From assembly GCA_049699975.1 (NCBI GenBank), contig JBNAWB010000193.1, positions 1 to 6,983 on the forward strand: 6,983 nucleotides of DNA. The letters are read 5' to 3'. Under the pieces are notes generated by a model. It was not told the DNA's origin and did no database searches. It saw only the letters and a program-made list of their open reading frames with translations. The DNA comes from CAZAGD01 sp049699975 (GTDB taxonomy: Bacteria; Desulfobacterota; SM23-61). The translations under genes were made by a program, and so were the position numbers. This document shows positions 1 to 5,583 of the stretch, in pieces (within the stretch, counting starts at the first letter, position 1; every line of letters starts with the position of its first letter).

Positions 1-17
1 CGATCTTAATTTTGTAT

Positions 18-46
18 GTCAAGAAAATAGAGCCGTCCCCTTTTTT
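18..46. repeat. possible interspersed repeat fragment with GCCGTCCCC core
   Basis: A GC-rich core (AGCCGTCCCC, 31-40) lies in an otherwise AT-rich intergenic stretch and runs straight into T6 (41-46). From memory, similar strings (GGGGACGGCTCTATTTT on the other strand) recur as interspersed repeats in environmental bacterial genomes. That could not be verified here, and no second intergenic copy exists in this window. It may be only an edge of a longer element outside the window. Confidence 0.25.
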
Positions 47-53
47 AAGCTGA

Positions 54-78
54 AATTTAAAAAGTGATCAACGGTCAG
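54..78 (+). promoter_or_regulatory. palindromic element, copy A (candidate operator) upstream of the toxin-antitoxin promoter
   Basis: This 25-bp segment matches 2083-2107 at 23 of 25 positions without gaps. It contains the imperfect inverted repeat TGATC-AAC-GGTCA (65-77). Its end is 12 bp from the TTGACA -35 box at 91-96, and copy B has the same distance. Seen directly: the repeat, its symmetry and its fixed spacing to -35. Known: type II antitoxins and their toxin complexes usually bind palindromes in their own promoter. Inferred: this could be such an operator or another regulator's site; it could also be part of an interspersed repeat. Confidence 0.5.
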
Positions 79-90
79 TCAGGAATTCAA

Positions 91-120
91 TTGACAAACA
101 ATTTTTTCTTTTGATAAAAT
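91..120 (+). promoter_or_regulatory. sigma70-type promoter of the toxin-antitoxin operon
   Basis: A perfect -35 box TTGACA (91-96) is followed after 18 bp by TAAAAT (115-120, 5 of 6 matches to TATAAT). The latter is preceded by TG one base upstream (112-113), giving an extended -10. A start near 127 would leave a leader of about 30 nt carrying the AAGGAGG ribosome binding site. This is the best promoter in the window and points directly at the antitoxin gene. Confidence 0.75.
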
Positions 121-157
121 AGTTTGAATTATGGTCAACTAAAAAGGAGGTCAAAAA

Positions 158-418
158 ATGAAGACGCTATCTGTCTCCGAGGCGAAGATGAAATTAAGCG
201 GGTTGATTGAAGCTCTTAACGCCACAAATGAGGAGATTATGATTACCAAAAATGGCCGGCCAGCGGCTTTTTTAGTAAGCCCGGATGAGTTCGAGAGCCT
301 TAAAGAGACTGTTGCTGTTCGTTCTGATCAAAATTTAATGAAAGAAATTAAAAAGGGACTTCGTGCCTTAAAAGCTAAGAAGACTAAAATCTACACCCTC
401 GAAGAGCTTTTTAAATAA
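158..418 (+). CDS. Phd/YefM-family antitoxin
   Basis: Antitoxin half of a type II toxin-antitoxin pair: it is expected to bind and neutralise the downstream RelE-like toxin and to repress the shared promoter. The 86 residues fit the family (usually 75-95). The N-terminus has the family's dimerising, DNA-binding pattern: VSEAKMKLSGLIEAL (residues 6-20), then IMITKNGRPAAFLVSPDEFE (27-46), matching the usual 'vitrnGkpvAvlvspeeye'. The Lys-rich C-terminus (about 62-86) would be the flexible toxin-wrapping part. The start is well set by AAGGAGG seven bases upstream of ATG. The toxin gene follows after 23 bp. Family assignment is confident from the motif; autoregulation is inferred from the family and from the palindrome upstream of the promoter. 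Confidence 0.9.
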   Translation: MKTLSVSEAKMKLSGLIEALNATNEEIMITKNGRPAAFLVSPDEFESLKETVAVRSDQNLMKEIKKGLRALKAKKTKIYTLEELFK

Positions 419-441
419 ACATTCCTGATGATGGTGAGACG

Positions 442-729
442 ATGACCAGACTCATTGTTCCCCGGGACATTCACGATCTGATCAGAAAAATGCATCCAGA
501 TTTGAAGAAGAAAATTCGGGCTTCCTTAGAAATGACCATTGCTGACCCAAATTCAGGCAAGGCGCTGATTGGTGAGCTTTCTGGCTTAAGAAGTATGCGG
601 GTAAGTTCCTCCCGAATCATATATAGGATTAGGAGCCCTAAGGAAATTGAACTGGTGGCTATTGGGCCAAGAGATCGAATATACGAGGAAACATTCCACC
701 TCATTCAAAAATTAAGAGGAGATAAATAA
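442..729 (+). CDS. RelE/ParE-family toxin
   Basis: Probable RelE-type toxin, an endoribonuclease-like protein that would cut mRNA at the ribosome when freed from its antitoxin. The 95-residue length is typical. Family features are the basic N-terminal helices (residues 8-33), the LSGLRSMRVSSSRIIYRI segment (46-63, the usual 'L.g.yRvRvgdyRviYri' strand pair) and the C-terminal strand VAIGPRDRIYEET (72-84). Arg53, Arg58, Arg77 and Tyr81 are the likely functional residues by analogy; which are catalytic cannot be decided here. ParE-like gyrase inhibition is the alternative, but the IGPRDRIYEE ending favours RelE-like. The ATG is 23 bp after the antitoxin stop, with only a weak GGTGAG three bases upstream, so translation may depend on coupling to the antitoxin. 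No in-frame ATG lies closer to the antitoxin. The gene looks intact. Confidence 0.85.
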   Translation: MTRLIVPRDIHDLIRKMHPDLKKKIRASLEMTIADPNSGKALIGELSGLRSMRVSSSRIIYRIRSPKEIELVAIGPRDRIYEETFHLIQKLRGDK

Positions 730-849
730 TTAAATTCCTGCACTTCTGTTCGTCAGCCAAAGAGAAAAGATGACGCCCTTAAAATTTAGAAAAGGGAGGA
801 ATAAATTTTCTCTTTACTACATAATGGCAAGCTTTTTATGAAGTATTTC

Positions 850-878
850 TTCTCTAAAAAGCATTCTTCTTTTATAAT
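850..878 (+). promoter_or_regulatory. possible promoter for the 909-1996 operon
   Basis: A perfect TATAAT (873-878) lies about 30 bp before the start codon at 909. The -35 position (TTCTCT, 850-855, spacer 17) matches TTGACA at only 3 of 6 positions. The region is generally T-rich, so a chance TATAAT is possible. Its placement, with the GGAGGG ribosome binding site just downstream, supports it modestly. Confidence 0.4.
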
Positions 879-908
879 TATTCTCAAAAATCGGCCGGAG
901 GGAACAAT

Positions 909-1571
909 ATGGAAAATACCCAGATTGATGACCAAAAATGGAGAAGAGGCCAAATCACTTTCAACCGTCATTTTACTTCTTCCATTAAGAAGCTCCGGGA
1001 AGTGGTTTTGAGTAATAAAGATTATGACCCGGCTCGATTATTCAAATGGGGGCAGATGATGTCCTTGGCCCTAATCCGCTCCCTAAAAGCGGTGGAAAAA
1101 AACTTAGGTTCGGCCGGTCAAAAAGTAATAAATCAAGTTCTTGTAGAATTAGGACGCGAAATCGGCCAAGAAGTATTAAGAGATTTTGTTCGACCACCCC
1201 AAGTTAAAGACATAGAAGTAGTCTCCAAATTTGTTTCTTATATCAACGAAGAAATTTGGGCATCGCCGGAAATTCCCTTCATCCTAAATGATCAGGAATG
1301 TCTAGGCGATGTGCTCTGGTGTCCGCATCAAGATCACTACCAGGCCTTTGACTGTCGTGTTCAGCGTTATATTGTCCAAGGATTATTAGAAGCTTTTCAA
1401 GAGAAGACAGGCATCGCCGTAGATGCCAAATTTACCCAGATTATTCCCAAAGGCGCCAAAACTTGCCAATTTCATATGCGCCTTATTTCGCCTCAAGAAG
1501 AGCGGGAATGGAACAAATATTCGGCGCAATTAGCCAAGAAGGCTTTAGAAAAGGCACAAGGAGATAAGTAA
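909..1571 (+). CDS. L-2-amino-thiazoline-4-carboxylate hydrolase-like (ATC hydrolase family) protein
   Basis: A 220-residue soluble protein with no signal peptide or membrane segment. The C-terminal half carries the spaced Cys/His pattern of the ATC hydrolase-like family: Cys131, a CPH triplet (138-140), Cys149 and a late CQFH (186-189). The N-terminal half (about 40-95) is helical, with an alternating lG..G...i...l...G pattern typical of these proteins. The named activity opens the ring of 2-aminothiazoline-4-carboxylate during L-cysteine formation in pseudomonads, but most relatives in anaerobes are uncharacterised, so the substrate here is unknown. The Cys/His set could bind a metal or a small thiol ligand, as in the related V4R-type folds. 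The start is supported by GGAGGG six bases upstream. A thioesterase gene follows after 2 bp, suggesting a linked, possibly thioester-related role. Family call moderate; function open. Confidence 0.55.
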   Translation: MENTQIDDQKWRRGQITFNRHFTSSIKKLREVVLSNKDYDPARLFKWGQMMSLALIRSLKAVEKNLGSAGQKVINQVLVELGREIGQEVLRDFVRPPQVKDIEVVSKFVSYINEEIWASPEIPFILNDQECLGDVLWCPHQDHYQAFDCRVQRYIVQGLLEAFQEKTGIAVDAKFTQIIPKGAKTCQFHMRLISPQEEREWNKYSAQLAKKALEKAQGDK

Positions 1572-1573
1572 TC

Positions 1574-1996
1574 ATGGATGAAAAAATAAAACAAGCCATA
1601 TACTGCCAAGTGGAAAAAGAGCCTTTTGCCCAAAAATTTGGGTTGAAATTGGTCGATCTGGATGAAGGCTATTCCAAGGTAGAAATGGTTTTTACCCCTG
1701 ATATGCGAAATATTTTTGGTATGGCTCATGGAGGAGCGTTATTTGCTTTGATCGATGAGGCTTTTGAAACAGCCTCCAACTCTCATGGCACTATGGCTGT
1801 AGCTTTAAACATGAATATTACCTACATCTCTTCCCCTCCCTTGGGAAGCAAACTCACTGCCGAGGCCAAAGAATTCAATCGCACTAATAAAACAGCAAAT
1901 TACGATATTAAGATCTATGATGAAAAAAATCAGCTTATCGCTTCGTGCCAGGCTTTAGTTTACCGCAAAGGCACTCCTCTCCCATTTTGGGAATAG
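1574..1996 (+). CDS. PaaI-family hotdog-fold acyl-CoA thioesterase
   Basis: Expected to hydrolyse acyl-CoA thioesters to free acid and CoA in the cytoplasm, as a tetramer of hotdog domains. The 140 residues match the family. The signature is AHGGALFALIDEAF (51-64) followed by ASNSHG (67-72), which lines up with E. coli PaaI's HGG...LaDtAF...NSqG. Asp61 falls at the position of the catalytic aspartate of E. coli PaaI. The region NMNITYISSPPLGSKLTAEAKEFNRTNKTANYDIKIYD (79-116) is the usual second half of the sheet. It starts 2 bp after the upstream stop, with AAGGAG lying inside that gene's last codons, so translation is probably coupled. No phenylacetate catabolic genes are nearby, so the E. 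coli role should not be transferred; a housekeeping or detoxifying thioesterase is equally possible. Confidence 0.85.
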   Translation: MDEKIKQAIYCQVEKEPFAQKFGLKLVDLDEGYSKVEMVFTPDMRNIFGMAHGGALFALIDEAFETASNSHGTMAVALNMNITYISSPPLGSKLTAEAKEFNRTNKTANYDIKIYDEKNQLIASCQALVYRKGTPLPFWE

Positions 1997-2024
1997 AAAT
2001 CTGGCTGTCTATCCCCCTCCCCAT

Positions 2025-2060
2025 GAAAGAAGCAGGACCTCATTTTAATGAGCTTCTTTC
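2025..2060 (+). other. imperfect stem-loop after the thioesterase gene
   Basis: GAAAGAAGC (2025-2033) is exactly complementary to GCTTCTTTC (2052-2060). A second arm pair, CTCATT/AATGAG (2039-2044 and 2047-2052), can form inside the loop, giving a two-part hairpin with a one-sided bulge. It begins 28 bp after the thioesterase stop codon, where a transcription end would be expected. No T-run follows (CCCTCCCG instead), so it is not a canonical intrinsic terminator; it could slow 3' decay of the mRNA. Confidence 0.4.
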
Positions 2061-2082
2061 CCTCCCGCCTGAAGTAGGTACG

Positions 2083-2107
2083 AATTTCAAAAGTGATCGA
2101 CGGTCAG
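2083..2107 (+). promoter_or_regulatory. palindromic element, copy B, in the upstream region of the CoA-transferase gene
   Basis: Second copy of the 25-bp element at 54-78, with only two differences. The inverted repeat is TGATC-GAC-GGTCA (2094-2106), so the arms are unchanged and one of the two differences is in the spacer. It again lies 12 bp upstream of TTGAC (2120-2124). Conservation falls away between element and -35 box, yet the distance is kept, which favours a functional arrangement of regulator site plus promoter over a random repeat. No toxin-antitoxin gene follows this copy. Confidence 0.5.
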
Positions 2108-2119
2108 AATAGAAATCCC

Positions 2120-2146
2120 TTGACTATCTCTAATCTTTTTTATAAG
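2120..2146 (+). promoter_or_regulatory. candidate promoter upstream of the CoA-transferase gene
   Basis: TTGACT (2120-2125, 5 of 6) is followed after 15 bp by TATAAG (2141-2146, 5 of 6). The alternative AAGAAT (2144-2149) would give the same 18-bp spacing as the toxin-antitoxin promoter. The region matches that promoter in position relative to the upstream palindrome. Transcription from here would give a leader of roughly 135 nt before the CoA-transferase start, containing the palindrome at 2228-2240. Confidence 0.45.
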
Positions 2147-2227
2147 AATCATTTTGAATGTTTCTTTGCTATCTATTTCCAGAATCTTTGCAATTTGTTG
2201 AGTAAATGCCCCCTCGCCCCGACGTTC

Positions 2228-2240
2228 TCCCTCAGAGGGA
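2228..2240. repeat. GC-rich palindrome, possible remnant of a CCCTC-type interspersed repeat
   Basis: TCCCTC-A-GAGGGA is a perfect 6-bp-arm palindrome. It is preceded by CCCCCTCGCCCC (2210-2221), giving a C-rich block unlike the surrounding AT-rich leader. The wording resembles the CCCTCTCCC...GGGAGAGGG repeats common between genes in many bacteria, from memory. Here it would lie in the CoA-transferase mRNA leader, 51 bp before the start codon. The single-base centre means a transcript hairpin would have about five pairs. Confidence 0.35.
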
Positions 2241-2290
2241 AGATGGAAAATGATTTTTGACATTACGTTTATTAAATATGGGAGGAGAAA

Positions 2291-3490
2291 ATGGAAAATA
2301 AAAATAGCTCATGGCAGCCCTTGCAAGGGATTAGGGTAGCGGATTTTACGCAAGTAATTGCCGGACCAGCTTGCTCCATGTTGTTAGCCGATATGGGAGC
2401 GGATGTCATCAAAATCGAACCGCTAACCGGCGATTTCTGGCGTCAGACTACCAAAGGTTCTGCTTTTCTCAATTTTAATCGGAATAAGCGGAGCATTGCC
2501 ATTAATTTAAAAGCTGAAGAAGGTTATGCTGCTGTCATGCGCATTATTAAAAAAGCCGATGTACTTCTGGAAAATTTTTCTCCCGGAACTATGGCCAAAC
2601 TTAACTTAGACTATGATAAGGTTACCAAGGAAAATCCGCAAATTATTTACTGCTCCATCTCCGGATTTGGACAAACCGGCCCTTATCGTGAGCGCCCTGG
2701 GTACGATCCAGTTGCTCAAGCTATGTCTGGGATCATGATTAATACCGGCGAGCCAGACCGTCCACCTGTAAGAGTTTTGCCCACCATGGTTGATTACTTA
2801 GTGGGAAATCATATGGCTTATGCCATTGCTCTTGCTTTATTAGATCGGCAGAAAACAGGGAAAGGGAAACATTTCGATATTGCCCTCTTGGATGTGGCCA
2901 TTATGCAGATGGGGCAATTTTTTGCGATGTACTCTATGACCGGAGAACTTCCCAGTCGTATGGGCTCCGGTTATTTAGCCGCAGCCCCATATCAAGCTTT
3001 TGAGACTAAAGATGGTTACATTTACATTGCGGTAACTACAAATGAAATGTGGAAAAATCTCTGTCAGGCATTAAATTTAAAACATCTTTATGAAGATCCA
3101 AGATTTTCTACTCTCGATGGTCGCTGCCAGGGGCGAGCTGAATTGGCTTCCGAAATAACCAAAATTACTAAGCAATATAAGAGTCAGGAGTTAGAAACAA
3201 TTTTGGTAAAGGCCAACGTTCCTTGCGGCCGATTAATGAACATTGATGAAATTATGCAAGATCCCCAGGTAATTCATCGCCAAATAATAGGGGAGTGCGA
3301 GTATCCCCAAAAAGGCAAAGTAAAAATAATCAAGACCCCTATTTTTGCCGATGGCCGGCTGCCGCAAATTCGTCGCCGTCCCCCTTTGATAGGGGAACAT
3401 AGTATTGAGATATTAAGGGAATTCGGTTATAGGGATGAAGAAATACAGAGCTTGCTGAATAAAGGAGTGATTCGCCAATCTAAAGAATAA
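2291..3490 (+). CDS. CaiB/BaiF-type (family III) CoA-transferase
   Basis: Moves CoA from a donor acyl-CoA to a carboxylic acid; family members include formyl-CoA:oxalate, carnitine, bile acid and benzylsuccinate CoA-transferases. The 399 residues match the usual length. Recognisable blocks are LQGIRVADFTQVIAGPACSMLLADMGADVIKIE (11-43), the N-terminal Rossmann-like part; NRNKRSIAINLK (63-74); ENFSPGTMAKLNLDY (94-108); SISGFGQTGPYRERPGYDP (122-140); and PTMVD (164-168). Asp168 aligns with the catalytic aspartate that forms the acyl anhydride in formyl-CoA transferase (Asp169). A Gly-rich GSGY...PYQAF block lies at about 226-238. The start is firm, with GGAGG five bases upstream of ATG. Substrate cannot be read from the sequence. 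The gene appears monocistronic and overlaps the convergent gene's 3' end by 11 bp. No truncation or frameshift seen. Confidence 0.92.
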   Translation: MENKNSSWQPLQGIRVADFTQVIAGPACSMLLADMGADVIKIEPLTGDFWRQTTKGSAFLNFNRNKRSIAINLKAEEGYAAVMRIIKKADVLLENFSPGTMAKLNLDYDKVTKENPQIIYCSISGFGQTGPYRERPGYDPVAQAMSGIMINTGEPDRPPVRVLPTMVDYLVGNHMAYAIALALLDRQKTGKGKHFDIALLDVAIMQMGQFFAMYSMTGELPSRMGSGYLAAAPYQAFETKDGYIYIAVTTNEMWKNLCQALNLKHLYEDPRFSTLDGRCQGRAELASEITKITKQYKSQELETILVKANVPCGRLMNIDEIMQDPQVIHRQIIGECEYPQKGKVKIIKTPIFADGRLPQIRRRPPLIGEHSIEILREFGYRDEEIQSLLNKGVIRQSKE

Positions 3491-3752
3491 TTCCTTTATC
3501 CCCCTTCTCCAAGCAGAGTCTTTTCATAAAATCAAGATAGTGGTAAAGTAGGTAATATTCCTCCAGAACTTTGACGGAGGGATTTTTCTTTTCCATCTCT
3601 CTCCGAGTAAGGCCTTGTAAACAATCCAGCGCATGAGAAGTTAAATTTAAGATTACACCCGAAAAACGGACAAGCTGATCTGGAGCGGGCCTAGCTTTGT
3701 TTATGGGCCCTTTAGGGAGAGGAATAATTTTAAATAATTGTTTTTCTTCCAT
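3480..3752 (-). CDS. small hypothetical protein
   Basis: A 90-residue reading frame with no family I recognise. The protein is basic in its first half (KGPINKARPAPDQLVRFSG, 14-32), then predicted mostly helical with an aromatic stretch LEEYYLLYHYLDFMKRL (63-79). No signal peptide, membrane helix or metal motif is visible. Support for a real gene: an AGGGGGAG ribosome binding site just upstream of ATG, a start-to-stop frame filling the space after the CoA-transferase gene, and protein-like composition. It converges on the CoA-transferase gene with an 11-bp overlap and lies 238 bp downstream of the synthetase gene on the same strand. A regulatory or partner role for either neighbour is possible but not shown. 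Confidence 0.5.
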   Translation of the reverse strand: MEEKQLFKIIPLPKGPINKARPAPDQLVRFSGVILNLTSHALDCLQGLTRREMEKKNPSVKVLEEYYLLYHYLDFMKRLCLEKGDKGIIL

Positions 3753-3800
3753 AATCTCCCCCTCTTGGTCTTTTTATCGCAGGCCCCAAGTGATATTAGC

Positions 3801-3855
3801 TATAAAATAGGAGGGCAATCTTTATGCCATAGAAGCCAGGGAGCCTATTTTTATA
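3801..3855. repeat. AT-rich inverted repeat between the synthetase and small hypothetical genes
   Basis: TATAAAATAGG (3801-3811) is complementary to CCTATTTTTATA (3844-3855) apart from one extra base. A nested GGCA/TGCC pair (3814-3817 and 3825-3828) lies inside. On the minus strand it would form a stem-loop in the leader of the small hypothetical gene or in the trailer of the synthetase mRNA. On the plus strand it runs into a T-rich stretch (TTTTCTTTTAT). Function unknown; a weak terminator or mRNA-stability element is possible. Confidence 0.4.
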
Positions 3856-3990
3856 AAATTTTCTTTTATATCAAACCCTTAAAAATTTACCGGACCATTT
3901 TATGCCCATGATAAAAAAGATGTGGCTGACAAATTTTAAGCAGGATGGCCAAAAAATTATAGCCCGTATTTGCGTCTATTCCACTTTCTC

Positions 3991-5370
3991 TTAGATTCGA
4001 TATTGAATAAGAACGGAAAGGACTTCAAAAATATCTTCCAGGGGATAAAAGACCGGCAATGATTTTTCTTCTAAATAATTACGCAATTTATCATAAGCAA
4101 GTTTATCGCCGGTAAAACTTATAAGAATTGCCTTCTCGGGATAGCGGGAAGCTAATGCGGGTAAAAAGCGGTATTCTTCTACAGGTATATCTGGGTCAGC
4201 TAAAAGGATGGGGACGATAATATCGCTCTTATCTTCGCGCAAAAGAATTTCCAGCACAGCTTCATATGCTTTAACTCGACCAAGGATAGGTGTTACGGCC
4301 GACATATCCACGGGATTGGATATTTTCACCCAGGAGGCACTAATTTCTCTTAATTTTCTTTCTGTCTCTCCTGAAAAAGAAATCATTTTTAATCCGGCAG
4401 TTTCACAAGCATCAGCCATAACCACACCTAAGGCTCCGGAAGGAGCTAAGGCACAAACGTTTTTCCCTCGGGGAATTGATTGGAAGGCAATATATTTACC
4501 CACGTTGATTAAATCAGCATACCTATTTACCTGAATTAGGCCCGCCTGCTGGAAGGCGCCGGCGATTATTTTTTCATCTCCCGCCAAGGAAGCAGTATGG
4601 GTAAAAGCTCTGGCAGCTCCGGCCTTTGTTTTTCCTCCTTTAAGGATAATTACTGGTTTCTTCCTGGTAACCTCATTAGCCATCATTAGAAAGCGGCGGG
4701 CGTCTTTGAATCCCTCCACATACATTAATACGGCTTTGGTTTCGGGATCATCTCCCAGATATTCTAAGATGTCCGCATCGTCCACATCTATCTTGTTGCC
4801 CAGGCCGGCGACTCGCGCCACGCCAAAATTCTCAGCTGTTAAAATCCATTTCATAGTATGGGTGGCGAAGTTTCCCGTTTGGGCAAGATAACTGATTGGC
4901 CCACGGCGAATTTTTCCCAAGGGGAAAAACGTGGTAGTCAATTTGGCAGGCGTGCTGGTTATCCCACTGGTATTGGGGCCGATAATTCTCATACCCGCGG
5001 CCTTGGCGATCTTGAGAATCTGCTCCTGCAACTTTGCTCCGGCTTCCCCAGCTTCAGCATACCCCCCTGAGGAAATAACTACGGCGGGCACCTTTTTCTC
5101 GGCACATTCCCGCAATGGCTCTAAAGTTTTTTCGGCAGGAACGATAAAAACGGCTAAATCAATTTTCTCTTTTATCTCTTTTACTGAGGGAAAAGATTTA
5201 AATCCCATAATCTCCTCTTCCGCAGGGTTTACGGGATATATCTTTCCCCCATACTCGTTGGCCAGTAAGTTCTTTAAAATCTCATTTCCAGCCTTGCCGG
5301 GAGTCTTGGAGGCCCCGATAATGGCCACACTTTCTGGTTCAAAAAAATATTTTAGAGTATTCTTTTGCAT
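3991..5370 (-). CDS. ADP-forming acetate/acyl-CoA synthetase, alpha subunit
   Basis: Alpha (CoA-binding, phosphohistidine) subunit of an NDP-forming acyl-CoA synthetase, which interconverts acyl-CoA + ADP + Pi with acid + CoA + ATP and often serves energy conservation in anaerobes. The 459 residues match stand-alone alpha subunits (about 460) rather than fused enzymes (about 700). Domain order: CoA-binding Rossmann domain (about 5-135, with SVAIIGASKTPGKAGN 14-29), succinyl-CoA-ligase-like domain (about 155-290), then a third ligase-CoA domain to the end. His258 in ARAFTHTASLAG matches the phosphorylated His257 of the Pyrococcus enzyme; VEG at 218-220 holds the conserved Glu219. Differences: GPNTSG (131-136) replaces the usual GPNCLG, and AQTGNF (163-168) replaces SQSGA. 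An in-frame TGA 18 nt upstream fixes ATG 5370 as the first usable start; its ribosome site (AAAGG, 11 bases away) is weak. No ATP-grasp beta subunit is in the window. Confidence 0.88.
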   Translation of the reverse strand: MQKNTLKYFFEPESVAIIGASKTPGKAGNEILKNLLANEYGGKIYPVNPAEEEIMGFKSFPSVKEIKEKIDLAVFIVPAEKTLEPLRECAEKKVPAVVISSGGYAEAGEAGAKLQEQILKIAKAAGMRIIGPNTSGITSTPAKLTTTFFPLGKIRRGPISYLAQTGNFATHTMKWILTAENFGVARVAGLGNKIDVDDADILEYLGDDPETKAVLMYVEGFKDARRFLMMANEVTRKKPVIILKGGKTKAGAARAFTHTASLAGDEKIIAGAFQQAGLIQVNRYADLINVGKYIAFQSIPRGKNVCALAPSGALGVVMADACETAGLKMISFSGETERKLREISASWVKISNPVDMSAVTPILGRVKAYEAVLEILLREDKSDIIVPILLADPDIPVEEYRFLPALASRYPEKAILISFTGDKLAYDKLRNYLEEKSLPVFYPLEDIFEVLSVLIQYRI

Positions 5371-5421
5371 GGCTTTTATGGCCTTTCATCGTTCGTATCT
5401 CCATGGAGGCTGGGCCGTAGT

Positions 5422-5524
5422 GTCATTACGAAGAAGCTTAGCGATCAAAGTAATCTCATAATTTATTAAAAATAATGAGATGGCCACGCGCCCCCGCTTC
5501 AAGGGCGGAGGCGCTCGCCATGAC
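5422..5524. repeat. interspersed palindromic repeat (MITE/REP-like), diverged copy
   Basis: The outer arms GTCAT (5422-5426) and ATGAC (5520-5524) close a long imperfect palindrome. Its centre is ATCTCAT (5453-5459) paired with ATGAGAT (5475-5481) around an AT-rich loop. The right half contains a second hairpin, GCGCCCCCGC/GCGGAGGCGC (5488-5497 and 5505-5514, one mismatch, 7-nt loop). I recognise the layout GTCATTrCGA...AATCTCAT...ATGAGAT...ATGACGAG as the widespread repeat family whose usual wording is GTCATTGCGAGGAGC...GCAATCTC. The left half has drifted towards A/T while the right half is GC-rich. It lies between two minus-strand genes, 46 bp upstream of the synthetase start, and may attenuate read-through or stabilise mRNA. 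Confidence 0.75.
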
Positions 5525-5583
5525 GAGCAGGAGATGGGAACACAGCCTCATGGGAGAGAAGGGGTTGGAAGCGGAATGTAAGA

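Noticed and set aside
428..444. Five-codon frame ATG ATG GTG AGA CGA TGA overlapping the toxin start as a leader peptide
   Set aside because: It has no ribosome binding site of its own and the repeats ATGATG are short enough to be chance.
471..704. 77-codon minus-strand frame opposite the toxin gene
   Set aside because: It lies wholly inside the RelE-like gene and has no ribosome site or family resemblance.
2023..2112. 29-codon plus-strand frame starting ATG at 2023 and running through palindrome copy B
   Set aside because: No ribosome binding site (C-rich upstream), and the sequence is better explained by the stem-loop at 2025-2060 and the duplicated element.
2257..2278. Second TTGACA (2257-2262) near the CoA-transferase start as a -35 box
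   Set aside because: The only TATAAT-like string downstream (TAAATA, 2273-2278) is 10 bp away. At proper spacing lies the ribosome binding site, so no complete promoter is formed.
3373..3388. GCCGTCCCCCTTT within the CoA-transferase gene as a second copy of the repeat at 18-46
   Set aside because: It encodes conserved-looking Arg-Arg-Pro-Pro codons in frame and lacks the flanking bases of the intergenic copy; chance match.
3908..3994. 28-codon plus-strand frame beginning ATG ATA AAA AAG ATG
   Set aside because: No ribosome binding site, no recognisable product, and it ends inside the minus-strand synthetase stop region.
4931..5461. 176-codon plus-strand frame opposite the synthetase gene
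   Set aside because: It is antisense to a well-supported gene with conserved catalytic motifs, its product has low-complexity Ser/Ala/Pro composition, and it runs into the palindromic repeat.
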